A stretch of DNA of 64,000 nucleotides from Jannaschia helgolandensis (GCF_900109285.1 NZ_FNZQ01000006.1:124001-188000), one strand, 5' to 3'; numbered from the stretch's first letter, positions 28,520 through 38,083 are shown. Numbers and translations: made by a program. Notes: generated by a model from the letters alone, not told the origin.

Positions 28520-31216
28520 ATGAACCTGACGTTCAGCCTACTGGTCGCGGTCTGCCTGGCCTATGTGACATTCCTTTTCGTCGTGGCCTTCGCGGGCGAG
28601 CGTGCTGCCGCCAAAGGGCGCAGTCTGATGCGTGGCCCGACGATCTATACCCTGTCGCTGTCGATCTATAGCACAGCTTGGACGTTCTATGGTGCCGTCG
28701 GATACGCCGCCCGATCGGGGTTGGAGTTCATGACCATCTATCTTGGCCCGACGCTGGTCTTCATCGGTTGGTGGTGGGGCCTGCGCAAACTGGTGCGGAT
28801 CGGGCGGGCAGAACGCATCACCTCGATCGCCGATATGATCTCAAGCCGCTATGGCAAGTCGAACCTGCTTGCGGTGATCGTGACGTTGCTGGCCGTGGTC
28901 GGCACGACACCCTACATCGCGCTGCAACTGCAATCGGTCACGCTGTCGTTCGGTGTCTTTGCGGCACCGGGAACGCAGGCCAGCGAGTTGACCGGGCTGG
29001 CATTCTGGGTGGCCTGCGGGCTGGCGGTATTCACCATTCTGTTCGGCACCCGCAAGCTGGACATAGGCGAACGTCACGACGGTATCGTCTCGGCCATCGC
29101 GGTCGAGGCGGTGGTCAAACTGGTGGCACTGTTATCGGTCGGCGCTTTCGTGGTCTGGGGGATCAACGGCGGGGCCGCGGCCACGGGCGAAGCCATCGCG
29201 ACGTCACCGGTTGCGAACTGGACGGCAGTGCCGGGGCGTTGGGCCGGGCTGATCTTTGTGTCGGGTGCCGCCGTCATCTGCCTGCCGCGCATGTTTCAGG
29301 TGCTGGTCGTCGAAAACTCTGACGAGCGGCACCTGGTAACCGCAAGCTGGGCGTTTCCGGCCTATCTGATGGCCATGTGCATCTTCGTGGTGCCGATCGC
29401 GGTGACGGGTCTGGCGCGACTGCCTGCCGGATCGAATCCCGACCTGTTCGTCCTGACGCTGCCGCTGGCCGAGGGGCAGGGCGGGTTGGCGCTTCTGGCA
29501 TTTCTCGGCGGATTTTCCTCGGCGACCAGCATGGTGATCGTGGCCAGCGTTGCGCTCGCGACGATGCTGTCGAACCACGTCGTCATGCCGCTCTGGCTGG
29601 CGGCGCAGAACAGAGATGGAAGCGGGCAGGCACAGGCGTCGATTTCCGGCGATGTGCGGGGCGTCGTGCTGCGGGCGCGGCGGGCGTCGATCCTGGTCGT
29701 GCTGGCGATGGGCTATCTCTATTTTCTGGCGACTGGCGGCACGGCGGCGCTGGCCTCCATCGGGCTGATCAGCTTCGTCGGCATGGCGCAGGTCTTGCCG
29801 GCACTGGGATTCGGCCTGTTCTGGACGGGGGCCACACGTCTGGGCGCGGCGGCGGGCATCGTCACCGGCTTCGTCATCTGGGCCTGGACGATGCTGGTGC
29901 CGGTGTTGGCGGGGCCGACGTCGGTCGGACCGTTCGGTATCGAATGGCTGCGCCCGGAAGCACCGTTCGGACTAACCGGCGATCCGCTGTTGTCCGCGAT
30001 GATCCTGTCGCTGGGGCTGAATACCTTTGTCCTGTGCCTGACATCCCTGCTGACCCGCCCCACGCCGATGGAGCAGTTGCAGGCCCCGCGTTTCGTACAG
30101 GTCTTCGACCGTACCGCAGCACCTCGGGGCCGTCGCAGCTATCATGCCGGGGCCGAGGAACTTCTGATCATGGCGCAGCGCATTCTTGGCGCGTCCGAGG
30201 CACAGGAGGTGTTTGCTGCCGAATCCCGCGCCCAGGGACGTCCATCGGATCTGCCGGAAACGACGCCCGACCTACTGGATCGGCTGGAACGGAAGCTTGC
30301 CGGGTCGGTCGGGGCCGCGACTGCGCACGCGATGGTCACCGGCATCACCGGCGATGCCGCCGTATCGGTTGAAGACCTGCTGGCCGTGGCCGACGAGACG
30401 GCGCAGATAATGGATTATTCAGCCCGGCTGGAGGCCTCGTCGGCAGAATTGGTCCGCACTGCGGGTGAATTGCGTGCGGCCAATGACAAGCTGACGGCAC
30501 TGGGTCATCAGAAAGACGCTTTTCTCAGTCAGGTAAGCCATGAGTTACGGACACCGATGACGTCGATCCGGGCGTTTTCCGAGATTTTGCGCGGAGACGA
30601 GGCTGACGGTAGGGTAAGCGATGAGGATCGTGCCCGCTATGCCGGGATCATTCTGGACGAGAGCGAGCGACTGACCCGTCTGTTGGATGACCTTCTGGAC
30701 CTGAGCGTCCTTGAATCGGGGCAAGTCGTATTGAACCCCGCAGACGTTACACTGCGCACCGTGATCGACCGTGCCGTGACGGCGGCCGGCACGGTGTCAC
30801 TCGGCCTGAGGATCGACCGAGACCCGGAGGGCGAGGATGTGACATTGCGGACGGACCCGGACCGGCTGTCGCAGGTATTCATCAACCTGATCACCAATGC
30901 CGCAAAATACTGCGATGCGGACGAGCCTGCGTTGCGGATTGCGGTGATGGCGGAGGTAGATGGCGTAATCGTCGATTTCACCGACAACGGGTCCGGTATT
31001 GCCGCGCCCGATCGCGGCCTGATCTTCGAGAAATTCGCACGTTTATCGGACCAGGCGGCGGCAGGCAGTGCGGGCCTTGGGCTTGCGATCTGCCGGGAGG
31101 TCATGGCGCGGCTGGGCGGCAGCATCGACTATCTGCCGGGGCAGGGCGGTGCCGCATTCCGCCTGCGTCTGCCGGGGGAGACGCGGACCGCGGGCACCGC
31201 GCGGGCGGCGGAATAG
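28520..31216 (+). CDS. sodium/solute symporter domain fused to a histidine kinase (CrbS/MctS-type sensor)
   Basis: 898 residues. Residues 1 to about 480 are a polytopic SSS/SLC5-type transporter (opening LTFSLLVAVCLAYVTFLFVV). After a linker comes a HisKA domain with the phosphorylated His in FLSQVSHELRTPMTS (about 674), then HATPase_c with NLITNAAKY, DNGSGIAAPD and GSAGLGLAICREV. Such fusions (CrbS, CbrA, MctS) sense or move carboxylates and control acs or carboxylate uptake. An earlier in-frame ATG at 28454 overlaps the previous gene; MNLTFSLL at 28520 is preferred although its Shine-Dalgarno is weak. Confidence 0.9.
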   Translation: MNLTFSLLVAVCLAYVTFLFVVAFAGERAAAKGRSLMRGPTIYTLSLSIYSTAWTFYGAVGYAARSGLEFMTIYLGPTLVFIGWWWGLRKLVRIGRAERITSIADMISSRYGKSNLLAVIVTLLAVVGTTPYIALQLQSVTLSFGVFAAPGTQASELTGLAFWVACGLAVFTILFGTRKLDIGERHDGIVSAIAVEAVVKLVALLSVGAFVVWGINGGAAATGEAIATSPVANWTAVPGRWAGLIFVSGAAVICLPRMFQVLVVENSDERHLVTASWAFPAYLMAMCIFVVPIAVTGLARLPAGSNPDLFVLTLPLAEGQGGLALLAFLGGFSSATSMVIVASVALATMLSNHVVMPLWLAAQNRDGSGQAQASISGDVRGVVLRARRASILVVLAMGYLYFLATGGTAALASIGLISFVGMAQVLPALGFGLFWTGATRLGAAAGIVTGFVIWAWTMLVPVLAGPTSVGPFGIEWLRPEAPFGLTGDPLLSAMILSLGLNTFVLCLTSLLTRPTPMEQLQAPRFVQVFDRTAAPRGRRSYHAGAEELLIMAQRILGASEAQEVFAAESRAQGRPSDLPETTPDLLDRLERKLAGSVGAATAHAMVTGITGDAAVSVEDLLAVADETAQIMDYSARLEASSAELVRTAGELRAANDKLTALGHQKDAFLSQVSHELRTPMTSIRAFSEILRGDEADGRVSDEDRARYAGIILDESERLTRLLDDLLDLSVLESGQVVLNPADVTLRTVIDRAVTAAGTVSLGLRIDRDPEGEDVTLRTDPDRLSQVFINLITNAAKYCDADEPALRIAVMAEVDGVIVDFTDNGSGIAAPDRGLIFEKFARLSDQAAAGSAGLGLAICREVMARLGGSIDYLPGQGGAAFRLRLPGETRTAGTARAAE

Positions 31217-31308
31217 CCCCGCCCGACCCCAGTTTTGACCCGTGCAAAGGTTTTGTTAACCCGATTGCCGCACACAGGAGGCAGTGAGTCTCTTCGCAAC
31301 CGGATGCC

Positions 31309-32541
31309 ATGTCGCCCGATCTGTCCTCTTCCACACTCCGCCGTATGGCCGGGGGCCCGTCCGACGGGCCGGACTCCGGCATGTCGGGTCGTGCCGCCCC
31401 CTCGGCGGCACCCGATCTGCTGGGTGCGCTTGGAATGGCCGCACTGCGGGTCGGCGATGACATGTCGGGCCTTGGGCTTGCCACGGGCGAGCGGACGGCC
31501 CGACGCGTGATGGCCGAGACCGCGTTCGATGATCTGAACGAACGCGCGCTTTGCCTGCCGATCGATCCACCGGGAATGGTGCCCGGCGCGCCTACGGCGC
31601 ATTCGCCCGAGGTTCTGGCCGCGTTGACCGGTCTGATCGTGCTGCATCCGGCGCTGACTGACGCCCTGGTGGAGGTGCAGACCATTGGCCGGGTCGATGG
31701 CCCCGCCCGCCCGGCGCGACGGGCCACGCGGATCGATGCGGCACTGGTCCAACCCTTCGCCCGCGCCCTGCTGGTGCAGATACAGCGTCTGCTGCCCGCC
31801 GCGACCGATGAGCCGCGCCCCGGAGCATTGCGCGGGGGCAGTTTCATTGCCGGGCCGGACTCGCTGGCCTTGATCCTGACGTCGCCGCAGTTCCTGCGGC
31901 TGGATATGGCGGTGAAGCTGGGCGACGGCCTGCGGGACGGGTCGATTTCGGTGATCCTTCCAGTGGACGCCGCGCCGCTTCCGCAAGTCGGAGAGGCGCT
32001 GGACCCCGAGGCCGACTGGAAAGCCGCGATGCGCGCCGCCACTGAAGAGGCCCCCGTGCTGCTGCAGGCCGTGTTGCCGCCGATGCGTCTGCCGCTGTCG
32101 CGTCTGATGGACATGAAAGCAGGCGACCTTATCCCGCTTGACCCGCAAGCCCTGTCGCAGATCGTTCTGCATGGCGGTGCCTCGGGCCTGACCTTGCCAG
32201 GCCGCAAACGTCTGCCACGCGGCGCGGCAATGATGGCGCGGCTGGGTCAGCTGAACGGCCTGCGCGCCGTCAAGATCACGGCCCTTCCGGGAGAGGCGGT
32301 CGATCGCGGTTGCGACGGGCAATCGGAGTTCGGCGGGACCGGCCAACTGACCTCTTCAAAGGCGGAGACTGCATCTGACGGCGAAGACGGGCCGAAAGCT
32401 GAACGGAGTGCACCGCAGGCTGCATCCGGTAGTCTGGCCGCGATGGACGAAGTGCCCGCGATGGACGGTTTGTCCGACATGTTGGAATTACCCGATCTGC
32501 CCGACTTGCCTGACCTGCCCGACTTGCCAGACCTACCCTGA
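31309..32541 (+). CDS. FliM/FliN-like (SpoA domain) protein with C-terminal LPD repeats
   Basis: 410 residues. The middle resembles a FliM-like core (HPALTDALVEVQTIGRV, RIDAALVQPFARALLVQIQ, LRLDMAVKLGDGLRDGS), and residues about 258-325 look like a SpoA/FliN C-ring domain (LPLSRLMDMKAGDLIPLDP...VKITAL). The last 20 residues are LPD repeats after an acidic linker. In a motor-switch protein this would sit in the C-ring below the flagellar basal body, but no flagellar genes are nearby. No strong ribosome site at 31309. Confidence 0.75.
   Translation: MSPDLSSSTLRRMAGGPSDGPDSGMSGRAAPSAAPDLLGALGMAALRVGDDMSGLGLATGERTARRVMAETAFDDLNERALCLPIDPPGMVPGAPTAHSPEVLAALTGLIVLHPALTDALVEVQTIGRVDGPARPARRATRIDAALVQPFARALLVQIQRLLPAATDEPRPGALRGGSFIAGPDSLALILTSPQFLRLDMAVKLGDGLRDGSISVILPVDAAPLPQVGEALDPEADWKAAMRAATEEAPVLLQAVLPPMRLPLSRLMDMKAGDLIPLDPQALSQIVLHGGASGLTLPGRKRLPRGAAMMARLGQLNGLRAVKITALPGEAVDRGCDGQSEFGGTGQLTSSKAETASDGEDGPKAERSAPQAASGSLAAMDEVPAMDGLSDMLELPDLPDLPDLPDLPDLP
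32488..32538 (+). repeat. nine-base tandem repeat encoding LPD
   Basis: Six and two-thirds copies of a nine-base unit (consensus CTGCCCGAC with third-position changes) at the very end of the FliM-like gene, encoding Leu-Pro-Asp repeats directly before the stop. Codon third positions vary between copies, which argues for selection on the peptide rather than a fresh slippage expansion. Confidence 0.85.
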
Positions 32542-32615
32542 CGCGATCCTCCGGGCTTGCCCTCCACCCGCCGCCTTTTAAGGTTGCGTCCGACACCATT
32601 TCCGGAGGCCGCGAC

Positions 32616-33392
32616 GTGACCGATCTGACCAGAGCCAGGGGACTTCGCGCCCGGATGCAGGCGGGCGACATGCTCGTCGGGACATTCATGAAGACGCCGA
32701 ACCACGTCACGCTGGAAATCCTGATGCTGGCCGGATTGGACTTCGTTTGCCTCGATGCCGAACACTCGCCGTTCGACCGGGGTGCCATCGACGCCTGCAT
32801 GGCCGTGGCGCGGGCACGGGACTTTCCGGTGCTGGTCCGCATCGGCGATGGGTCCCCGGCGCGCATCCTCGACGTAATGGACATGGGGGCGACGGGCATC
32901 GTGGTGCCCCATGTCGATACTGTCGAGAAGGCCCGCGCCATCGCCCGCGCCGCCCGGTTCGGCCATGGCGGGCGGGGTTATGCCGGATCGACCCGATGGG
33001 CCGGTTTCACGGCGCAGAAGATGCCCGACCTGCTGGCCCGCTCGGCGGCGGAAACCATCGTGCTGACCCAGATCGAAGAGCCGGAGGGCGTGGAAGCGGC
33101 CCGCGAAATCGCCTCCGTGCCGGGTGTCGACGGGTTGTTCATCGGTCCGGCGGATCTGACGGTCGCCTATGGCCACGAGACGCTCGACAACCCCGATCTG
33201 CCTGCCGCGATGACCTCCGTCGGACAGGTCTGCGCAGACGAGAACAAAACCTTTGCGACCTGGGTACCCGACATTGAAACGGCGCGAAACTGGCGCCCCA
33301 ACGGGTTCACCATGTTCGTGGTGGCCAGCGAGCACAGCTGGATATTGCAGGGTGCGAAGGCGGTTGCAGTAGGTATTCGCGGGCTGAAATAG
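32616..33392 (+). CDS. HpcH/HpaI aldolase/citrate lyase family protein
   Basis: 258-residue class II pyruvate aldolase-type TIM barrel. Motifs: MKTPNHVTLEILMLAGLDFVCLDAEHSPFD (catalytic His in EHS), the metal-binding Glu in QIEEPEGV, and VDGLFIGPADLT with the metal-binding Asp. These enzymes cleave or form 2-keto-3-deoxy or 4-hydroxy-2-oxo acids releasing pyruvate. Substrate unknown. GTG start at 32616 with GGAGG upstream. It is a single-gene unit. Confidence 0.9.
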   Translation: MTDLTRARGLRARMQAGDMLVGTFMKTPNHVTLEILMLAGLDFVCLDAEHSPFDRGAIDACMAVARARDFPVLVRIGDGSPARILDVMDMGATGIVVPHVDTVEKARAIARAARFGHGGRGYAGSTRWAGFTAQKMPDLLARSAAETIVLTQIEEPEGVEAAREIASVPGVDGLFIGPADLTVAYGHETLDNPDLPAAMTSVGQVCADENKTFATWVPDIETARNWRPNGFTMFVVASEHSWILQGAKAVAVGIRGLK

Positions 33393-33528
33393 GCGGATTT
33401 TCCGGGTTGCATCTACTGCATGGGGGAAATGCTGCGCTGGCATTGGTTTTCTGCCGCATCGCGGCATAAGTATCTTTCAAGCAAAAGCGGAGCGTGTCCT
33501 ACGCTCCTGATGCAGCCGGAGACGCAAG

Positions 33529-33678
33529 ATGACACACCCAATCATGATCGACACAATGGAAATCGAAGCCAATGCCCGCGCCCTTCGTGCGGCCTTTGTG
33601 CGCGATATGGTCACAGCCCTTGCCGCCCGCATCCGCGGTACGCGCGCGACCACGACGACGGGCGACGTTCACGCCTGA
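33529..33678 (+). CDS. 49-residue small protein, function unknown
   Basis: ATG at 33529 with GGAG about eight bases upstream, reading THPIMIDTMEIEANARALRA then AFVRDMVTALAARIRGTRAT and a Thr-rich end to TGA 33676-33678. The middle is a clear amphipathic, Arg/Ala-rich helix. It is followed 40 bases later by a strong terminator, and preceded by a 136-base AT-richer leader, so it has its own transcription unit. Short Arg-rich helical proteins of this size are common in Rhodobacterales; I cannot name this one. Confidence 0.65.
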   Translation: MTHPIMIDTMEIEANARALRAAFVRDMVTALAARIRGTRATTTTGDVHA

Positions 33679-33718
33679 GTCACATGACGACGGGCCTTTT
33701 GCCCGGACGTTCCATGCG

Positions 33719-33741
33719 AAGCCCCCTATTCGGGGGCTTTT
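33719..33741 (+). terminator. rho-independent terminator of the 49-residue protein gene
   Basis: AAGCCCCC / GGGGGCTT with a five-base loop followed by TTTT on the plus strand. It closes the short transcription unit that begins ahead of 33529 and precedes the rRNA methyltransferase start by about 50 bases. Confidence 0.9.
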
Positions 33742-33793
33742 GCATGTCGGGCAGGGCTTTCGCACGGCGTGGGCACCGATTAGGGGGAGGCGT

Positions 33794-34999
33794 ATGTCCG
33801 ACAGCACCCCCACGCCCCGCCCGACGCTCCGCCTGAAACCCAAGGTCGATGCCAAACGCATCCGGCACGGCCACCCCTGGGTCTATCTTGACGATATTGT
33901 CGCCGACCGCCGCAGCCGCGCCATCGCGCCCGGCAGCCTTGCCGTTCTGGAAGACGCCGATCGCGTGCCGCTGGCCACGGTCGGCGTTAACATGGGATCG
34001 CGGATTGCCGCGCGGGTGTTGTCGCTGGACCCTGACGCCGCCATCGATGGCGCATGGATCGCGGCCAGGTTATCGACTGCCGTGACGCATAGAGATCGGC
34101 TGATCGGTGCGCCTTTCTACCGTCTGATCCATGCCGAGGCTGATGGAATGCCGGGCGTCGTGATCGACCGTTTCGGGGAGGCCGCCGTGGTGCAGCCGAA
34201 TGCAGCATGGGCGGATGTTCTGGTCGAGGAAATCGCGGCGGCATTGAGCGACCTTGGAATTGCGCATGTTCTGTTGAACGCCAGCGGTCGGGCCCGAACG
34301 ACCGAAGGGTTGAGTGACGAGACCCGCTGGCTGCGTGGGGGACTCGACGCGGCGGTTGCGGTGCCGATGAACGGGGCCACCTATATGGCGGACCTGACAG
34401 GCGGGCAGAAAACCGGGCTGTTCTTCGACCAGCGCCCGAACCATGCTTTCCTCGCCGGGCTTGCCAAGGATGCGACCGTTCTGGACGTGTTCAGCCATGT
34501 CGGCGGGTTCGGGCTGGCGGCATTGGCGGCGGGCGCGGTATCGGCGCTGGCTGTCGACGGATCGGCCCCCGCGCTGGCGCTGGCCGAGGAGGGAGCGTCG
34601 CGGATGGGACGAGCCGAGGCTTTCACGACGCGCAAGGGCGATGCCTTCGACGTTATGACCGCCTTGGGCGAGGATGGCATGCGGTTCGACATCGTGGTCG
34701 CCGATCCACCGGCCTTCGCGCCAGCGAAACCGGCGCTGACGGCAGGCCTGCGGGCTTATGAACGGGTGGCGCGGCTTGCGGCCCCGTTGGTCGCGTCGGG
34801 TGGATACCTGACGCTGTGTTCGTGCAGCCATGCTGCGGAGTTGTCCAAATTTCGAGCATCGTGCATCCGGGGGATCGGGCGGGCCGGAAGAACGGCACAA
34901 CTGATCCATACCGGGTTCGCCGGGGCCGACCATCCGGTGCATCCGCAACTGGCCGAAAGCGGGTATCTCAAGACACTGACGTTCCGGTTGCTGGATTGA
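33794..34999 (+). CDS. class I SAM-dependent rRNA methyltransferase (RlmI/RlmK-like)
   Basis: 401 residues. An N-terminal PUA domain (RHGHPWVYLDDIVAD) is followed by an EEHEE domain and a Rossmann methyltransferase: GGQKTGLFFDQRPNH, SAM motif DVFSHVGGFGLAALAAGA, VVADPPAFAP and the late Cys in LTLCSCSHAAE. Related enzymes make m5C in 23S rRNA using two cysteines, both contexts visible here. Start ATG 33794 with GGGGGAGG upstream. The stop overlaps the TTG start of the PIN gene. Confidence 0.9.
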   Translation: MSDSTPTPRPTLRLKPKVDAKRIRHGHPWVYLDDIVADRRSRAIAPGSLAVLEDADRVPLATVGVNMGSRIAARVLSLDPDAAIDGAWIAARLSTAVTHRDRLIGAPFYRLIHAEADGMPGVVIDRFGEAAVVQPNAAWADVLVEEIAAALSDLGIAHVLLNASGRARTTEGLSDETRWLRGGLDAAVAVPMNGATYMADLTGGQKTGLFFDQRPNHAFLAGLAKDATVLDVFSHVGGFGLAALAAGAVSALAVDGSAPALALAEEGASRMGRAEAFTTRKGDAFDVMTALGEDGMRFDIVVADPPAFAPAKPALTAGLRAYERVARLAAPLVASGGYLTLCSCSHAAELSKFRASCIRGIGRAGRTAQLIHTGFAGADHPVHPQLAESGYLKTLTFRLLD

Positions 35000-35535
35000 A
35001 AGTCTTCCTTGATGCCTGTGTGCTGTATCCGACGGTTCTGCGCGAAATTCTGATCGGCTGCGCCCGCGCGGAACTGTATCGTCCGCTCTGGTCGCCGCGG
35101 GTGCTGGAGGAATGGGCAAGGGCCTCGCGCAAGATCGAAGGCGGCGAAGTGTTTTCGCGGGGTGAAATCGCGACCCTGCGAGCGCGTTTTCCGAAGGCGG
35201 AGGTCCTTCCTGGCGATGCAACGCAGGCCCGGCTCTGGTTGCCGGACCCGGACGACATCCATGTTCTGGCGTCGGCCTCGGACGCCGGGGCCGACGTGCT
35301 GGTGACACTGAACATCAAGGATTTTCCACGCCGCGACGTGGCTGCCGAGGGGATGAAGTTGCAGAATCCCGACGCTTTCCTGATGGACCTTTGGCTGGTG
35401 GATGGCGCGACTGTTGCGTGGGTCGTCGAAGACGTGCGTGCGACGGCGCAGCGTCTTTCAGGCACACCGCAACCCTTGCGCGCCCTGATGAAACGGGCGC
35501 GTTTGCCGCGGCTGGGCAAGGCCCTGTCAGACTGA
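34996..35535 (+). CDS. PIN domain protein (RSP_2648-like)
   Basis: 179 residues starting with TTG inside the methyltransferase stop (TTGA overlap). PIN signatures: FLDACVLYPTVLREIL (first Asp), the Glu in RVLEEWARA, and PDPDDIHVLASASDAGADVLVTLNIKDFP with the remaining acidic residues. PIN domains are Mg-dependent RNases. There is no antitoxin-like small gene beside it; the coupling to an rRNA methyltransferase suggests an rRNA-related role rather than a classical VapBC toxin. Confidence 0.85.
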   Translation: MKVFLDACVLYPTVLREILIGCARAELYRPLWSPRVLEEWARASRKIEGGEVFSRGEIATLRARFPKAEVLPGDATQARLWLPDPDDIHVLASASDAGADVLVTLNIKDFPRRDVAAEGMKLQNPDAFLMDLWLVDGATVAWVVEDVRATAQRLSGTPQPLRALMKRARLPRLGKALSD

Positions 35536-35547
35536 AGGAGCGCCCGT

Positions 35548-38010
35548 TTAAGGTACGGGCAACAGGGTCGTGATCCCGACTGCACCGGCGCGCGCCAGAT
35601 CGGGGTCCAGCGTCATCGGTATGTATTCGCCACGTCGCCACAACTCGCCCAGGTCGTCGTAATACTTGGACAGCGGATGCCCTGACTGCCCGGTCGAGGT
35701 GATGAAGACGCTGCTTTCCGGGTCGGCAAAGTCATAGACGCCGCGATAGGTCGCCGCCTGTACGTTCAGGAACGGGTCGGGCAACTCGCCACTGGTGCGC
35801 CCGCGTTGCAGCGTATGATCGCCGCCGGAGGTCGATTGGCGAATATTCACGATCAGTCCCAGACCGGGAATGTCGCCCAGAACGGGGTGGTCCGACCGGG
35901 CCTCGTGCGCATCGCCCCAGCGCCATGCCTCGACACGGGAGCCATAGCGGTCTTCCAGAAACTGCAGCGCATCGTCCAGCGACTGGCGCGCGATCTCGGT
36001 GCAGGTTTCCGGCGCGGTCGACTGAATGACATCGCACCACGCGCCCGCGCCGTCCGTGTTGCGGAAGACACGTTCGATGAACAGCGGCTCCATCAGGGGG
36101 TATTCCGATGTAAGCGGGCCAAGGTCGTCGCGGATCAGACGCTGTTGCAGGAATCGCATCCATGCGGAGTAGATCAGCGGCTCTGGCAGGTGTTCGGACA
36201 TCTCGCCGTTCCATGCGGCCAGCAGTTCCAGCGCCACCTGCCTGCGCCGTTGCACACTGTCGGCGGGGGCGGAATCTCCGGTGAACCACAGATCCCGCCC
36301 GACCAGCGGCAGCAGCGATCGCGCGGCGAAAGACACGGTGTCCAGCTGCGCTTCCATCAGGGAGGCGCGGGTATGCACGTCGCGGGCCTGCAACAGGCGC
36401 TCCATGCGTTGCACCCGCTGACTGTCGCCCCATACGAAACTCAGATGATCGGGGAACGGCGTATCGACAGTCTTGTTGTTGGTATTGCCCAGCAACCCTC
36501 CCTCGGGGTCGGTCCAGACGGGATTCTCTTCGAAGGGTTTCGTGCCCTTCCAACGATTGGCCTCGACCCAGCCCGGTGCGGGGATGCGGCCCTGGGACTG
36601 ATGCAGTTCGTCCCGGTCGGGCTGACGGCCCATCACCTGCATGGCGATACGCTTGCCATCGGTCAGCATCAGGTTCTGCGACGGCGCGACGAAATACCTG
36701 GCGGCAGCCAATCCTTCGTCCAGATCTGCGGCCCGCATCAAATCCAGCCCCGTGCGCAGCGACGTGTCGTCTTCGGCCAGCGCGGTCCAGGAGAGGGCGG
36801 GGACATAGCCCTGCGGGGTTACCGTTCCCAGATCGAACTGGCGTCCCGTCAGAATCGGGCCATTGACGCTCCGTCGCAGGGTCAGCGTGACGGGTTGGGC
36901 ATCCTTGATTTTGATGATCGTCCGCTCGGTCTCGAAATCGGCCCATCCGTCTGGGGTGCGATACTGAGTGATGTCATCGGGGTTCAACTGCTCCATCATC
37001 ACGTCCTGATCGTCCATGTAACTGGATGTCAGGCCCCAGCCCAGCTGGTTTGTCCGGCCAACCATAACGACAGGTATGCCGGGGATCGTACCGCCGATGG
37101 CGCCACCCGTCGATAGCTGCAACCGCGCCAGATAGAAGATCGTCGGTGCCGTCAGCCCCATATGCGGATCGTTGGCCAGCAGGGCGCCCCCGGCGGCCGC
37201 TCGTTCGGCGGCGACGGCGAAGGCATTGGACGCGCCCGACAGACCACGGCGCGGAACGGGCCACAAAAACGGGTCATCTTCGGGGTCGGCTTGGGCGAAT
37301 TGGGTCTGCGACAGCGTCGGGAAAAGATCACTCGCCAGAACAACCTTGCCCTTGCCGGGAACGTCGGGATGCAGGTCGCGAAGACGCTCCTCCGGCAGGA
37401 TCAGCGAGGCGCGGGCGCGCAGCACTTCTTCACTGGCCTGTCCGGACAATTGCAGCGCCATCAGCTTGACGATCGCGATGCTGTCGGCGGGTTGCCACGG
37501 GGCGATCTGAGGTTCGAACAGGAAAAACTCGGGCGCGCCACGTCCGCGCGCCTCGCGGTTTATGACCTCGATCCGGGCATTCACGCCGGCGGAATAAGCC
37601 TCCAGCATCGCCAGCGTTTCGTCGTCCTGCGCCGCGACCGACCGTACGGCGGCACGGTATAGGCCAAGGCGGCGCAGCAATTCGTCGGTGCGCAGGGTAC
37701 GCTGGCCGAACAATTCCGACAGCTTGCCCTGCGCCGTGCGCCGCATCAGCGTCATCTGCCACAACCTGTCCTGCGCATGGGCATAGCCCAGCCCGAAGAA
37801 CACGTCGGCATCCGTTTCGCCGAAAATGTGGGGAACATTGTAGGTATTGCGCACGATCTCGACCGGAGCTGTCAGTCCGGCGACGACCTCGGTCGCGTCA
37901 TAGTCGGGCAGGCTGCGCCAGGCCAGCCAGTAGACAACGCCGATGGCCAGACCGGCCAGCAGCAGGACAGCCGCAACGATACGGAATGTCCAGCGGAACA
38001 GACGCTCCAT
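35548..38010 (-). CDS. penicillin acylase family protein (Ntn hydrolase)
   Basis: 820 residues. One N-terminal membrane segment (IVAAVLLLAGLAIGVVYWLA) anchors or exports it. The precursor layout is alpha chain, spacer, beta chain; the autocatalytic nucleophile should be Ser261 in GASNAFAV, followed by LLANDPHMGL and the conserved GIPVVMVGRTNQLGWGLT. Ends with GQSGHPLSKYYDDLGELWRRGEY. The family cleaves amide bonds, including acyl-homoserine lactones in quorum-quenching members; the substrate here is unknown. Convergent with the PIN gene. Confidence 0.92.
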   Translation of the reverse strand: MERLFRWTFRIVAAVLLLAGLAIGVVYWLAWRSLPDYDATEVVAGLTAPVEIVRNTYNVPHIFGETDADVFFGLGYAHAQDRLWQMTLMRRTAQGKLSELFGQRTLRTDELLRRLGLYRAAVRSVAAQDDETLAMLEAYSAGVNARIEVINREARGRGAPEFFLFEPQIAPWQPADSIAIVKLMALQLSGQASEEVLRARASLILPEERLRDLHPDVPGKGKVVLASDLFPTLSQTQFAQADPEDDPFLWPVPRRGLSGASNAFAVAAERAAAGGALLANDPHMGLTAPTIFYLARLQLSTGGAIGGTIPGIPVVMVGRTNQLGWGLTSSYMDDQDVMMEQLNPDDITQYRTPDGWADFETERTIIKIKDAQPVTLTLRRSVNGPILTGRQFDLGTVTPQGYVPALSWTALAEDDTSLRTGLDLMRAADLDEGLAAARYFVAPSQNLMLTDGKRIAMQVMGRQPDRDELHQSQGRIPAPGWVEANRWKGTKPFEENPVWTDPEGGLLGNTNNKTVDTPFPDHLSFVWGDSQRVQRMERLLQARDVHTRASLMEAQLDTVSFAARSLLPLVGRDLWFTGDSAPADSVQRRRQVALELLAAWNGEMSEHLPEPLIYSAWMRFLQQRLIRDDLGPLTSEYPLMEPLFIERVFRNTDGAGAWCDVIQSTAPETCTEIARQSLDDALQFLEDRYGSRVEAWRWGDAHEARSDHPVLGDIPGLGLIVNIRQSTSGGDHTLQRGRTSGELPDPFLNVQAATYRGVYDFADPESSVFITSTGQSGHPLSKYYDDLGELWRRGEYIPMTLDPDLARAGAVGITTLLPVP

Positions 38011-38083
38011 ACTTCCCCCTGTTGACCCCCTTGGTCGGGGCCGATCTAACCTTCACGACGAGTAGATGCAAAGGGAGGCCATC

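Noticed and set aside
35546-35566. Hairpin GCCCGT/ACGGGC at the end of the penicillin acylase gene
   Set aside because: Only six pairs, overlaps the stop codon and has no T run on either strand, so I did not call a terminator.
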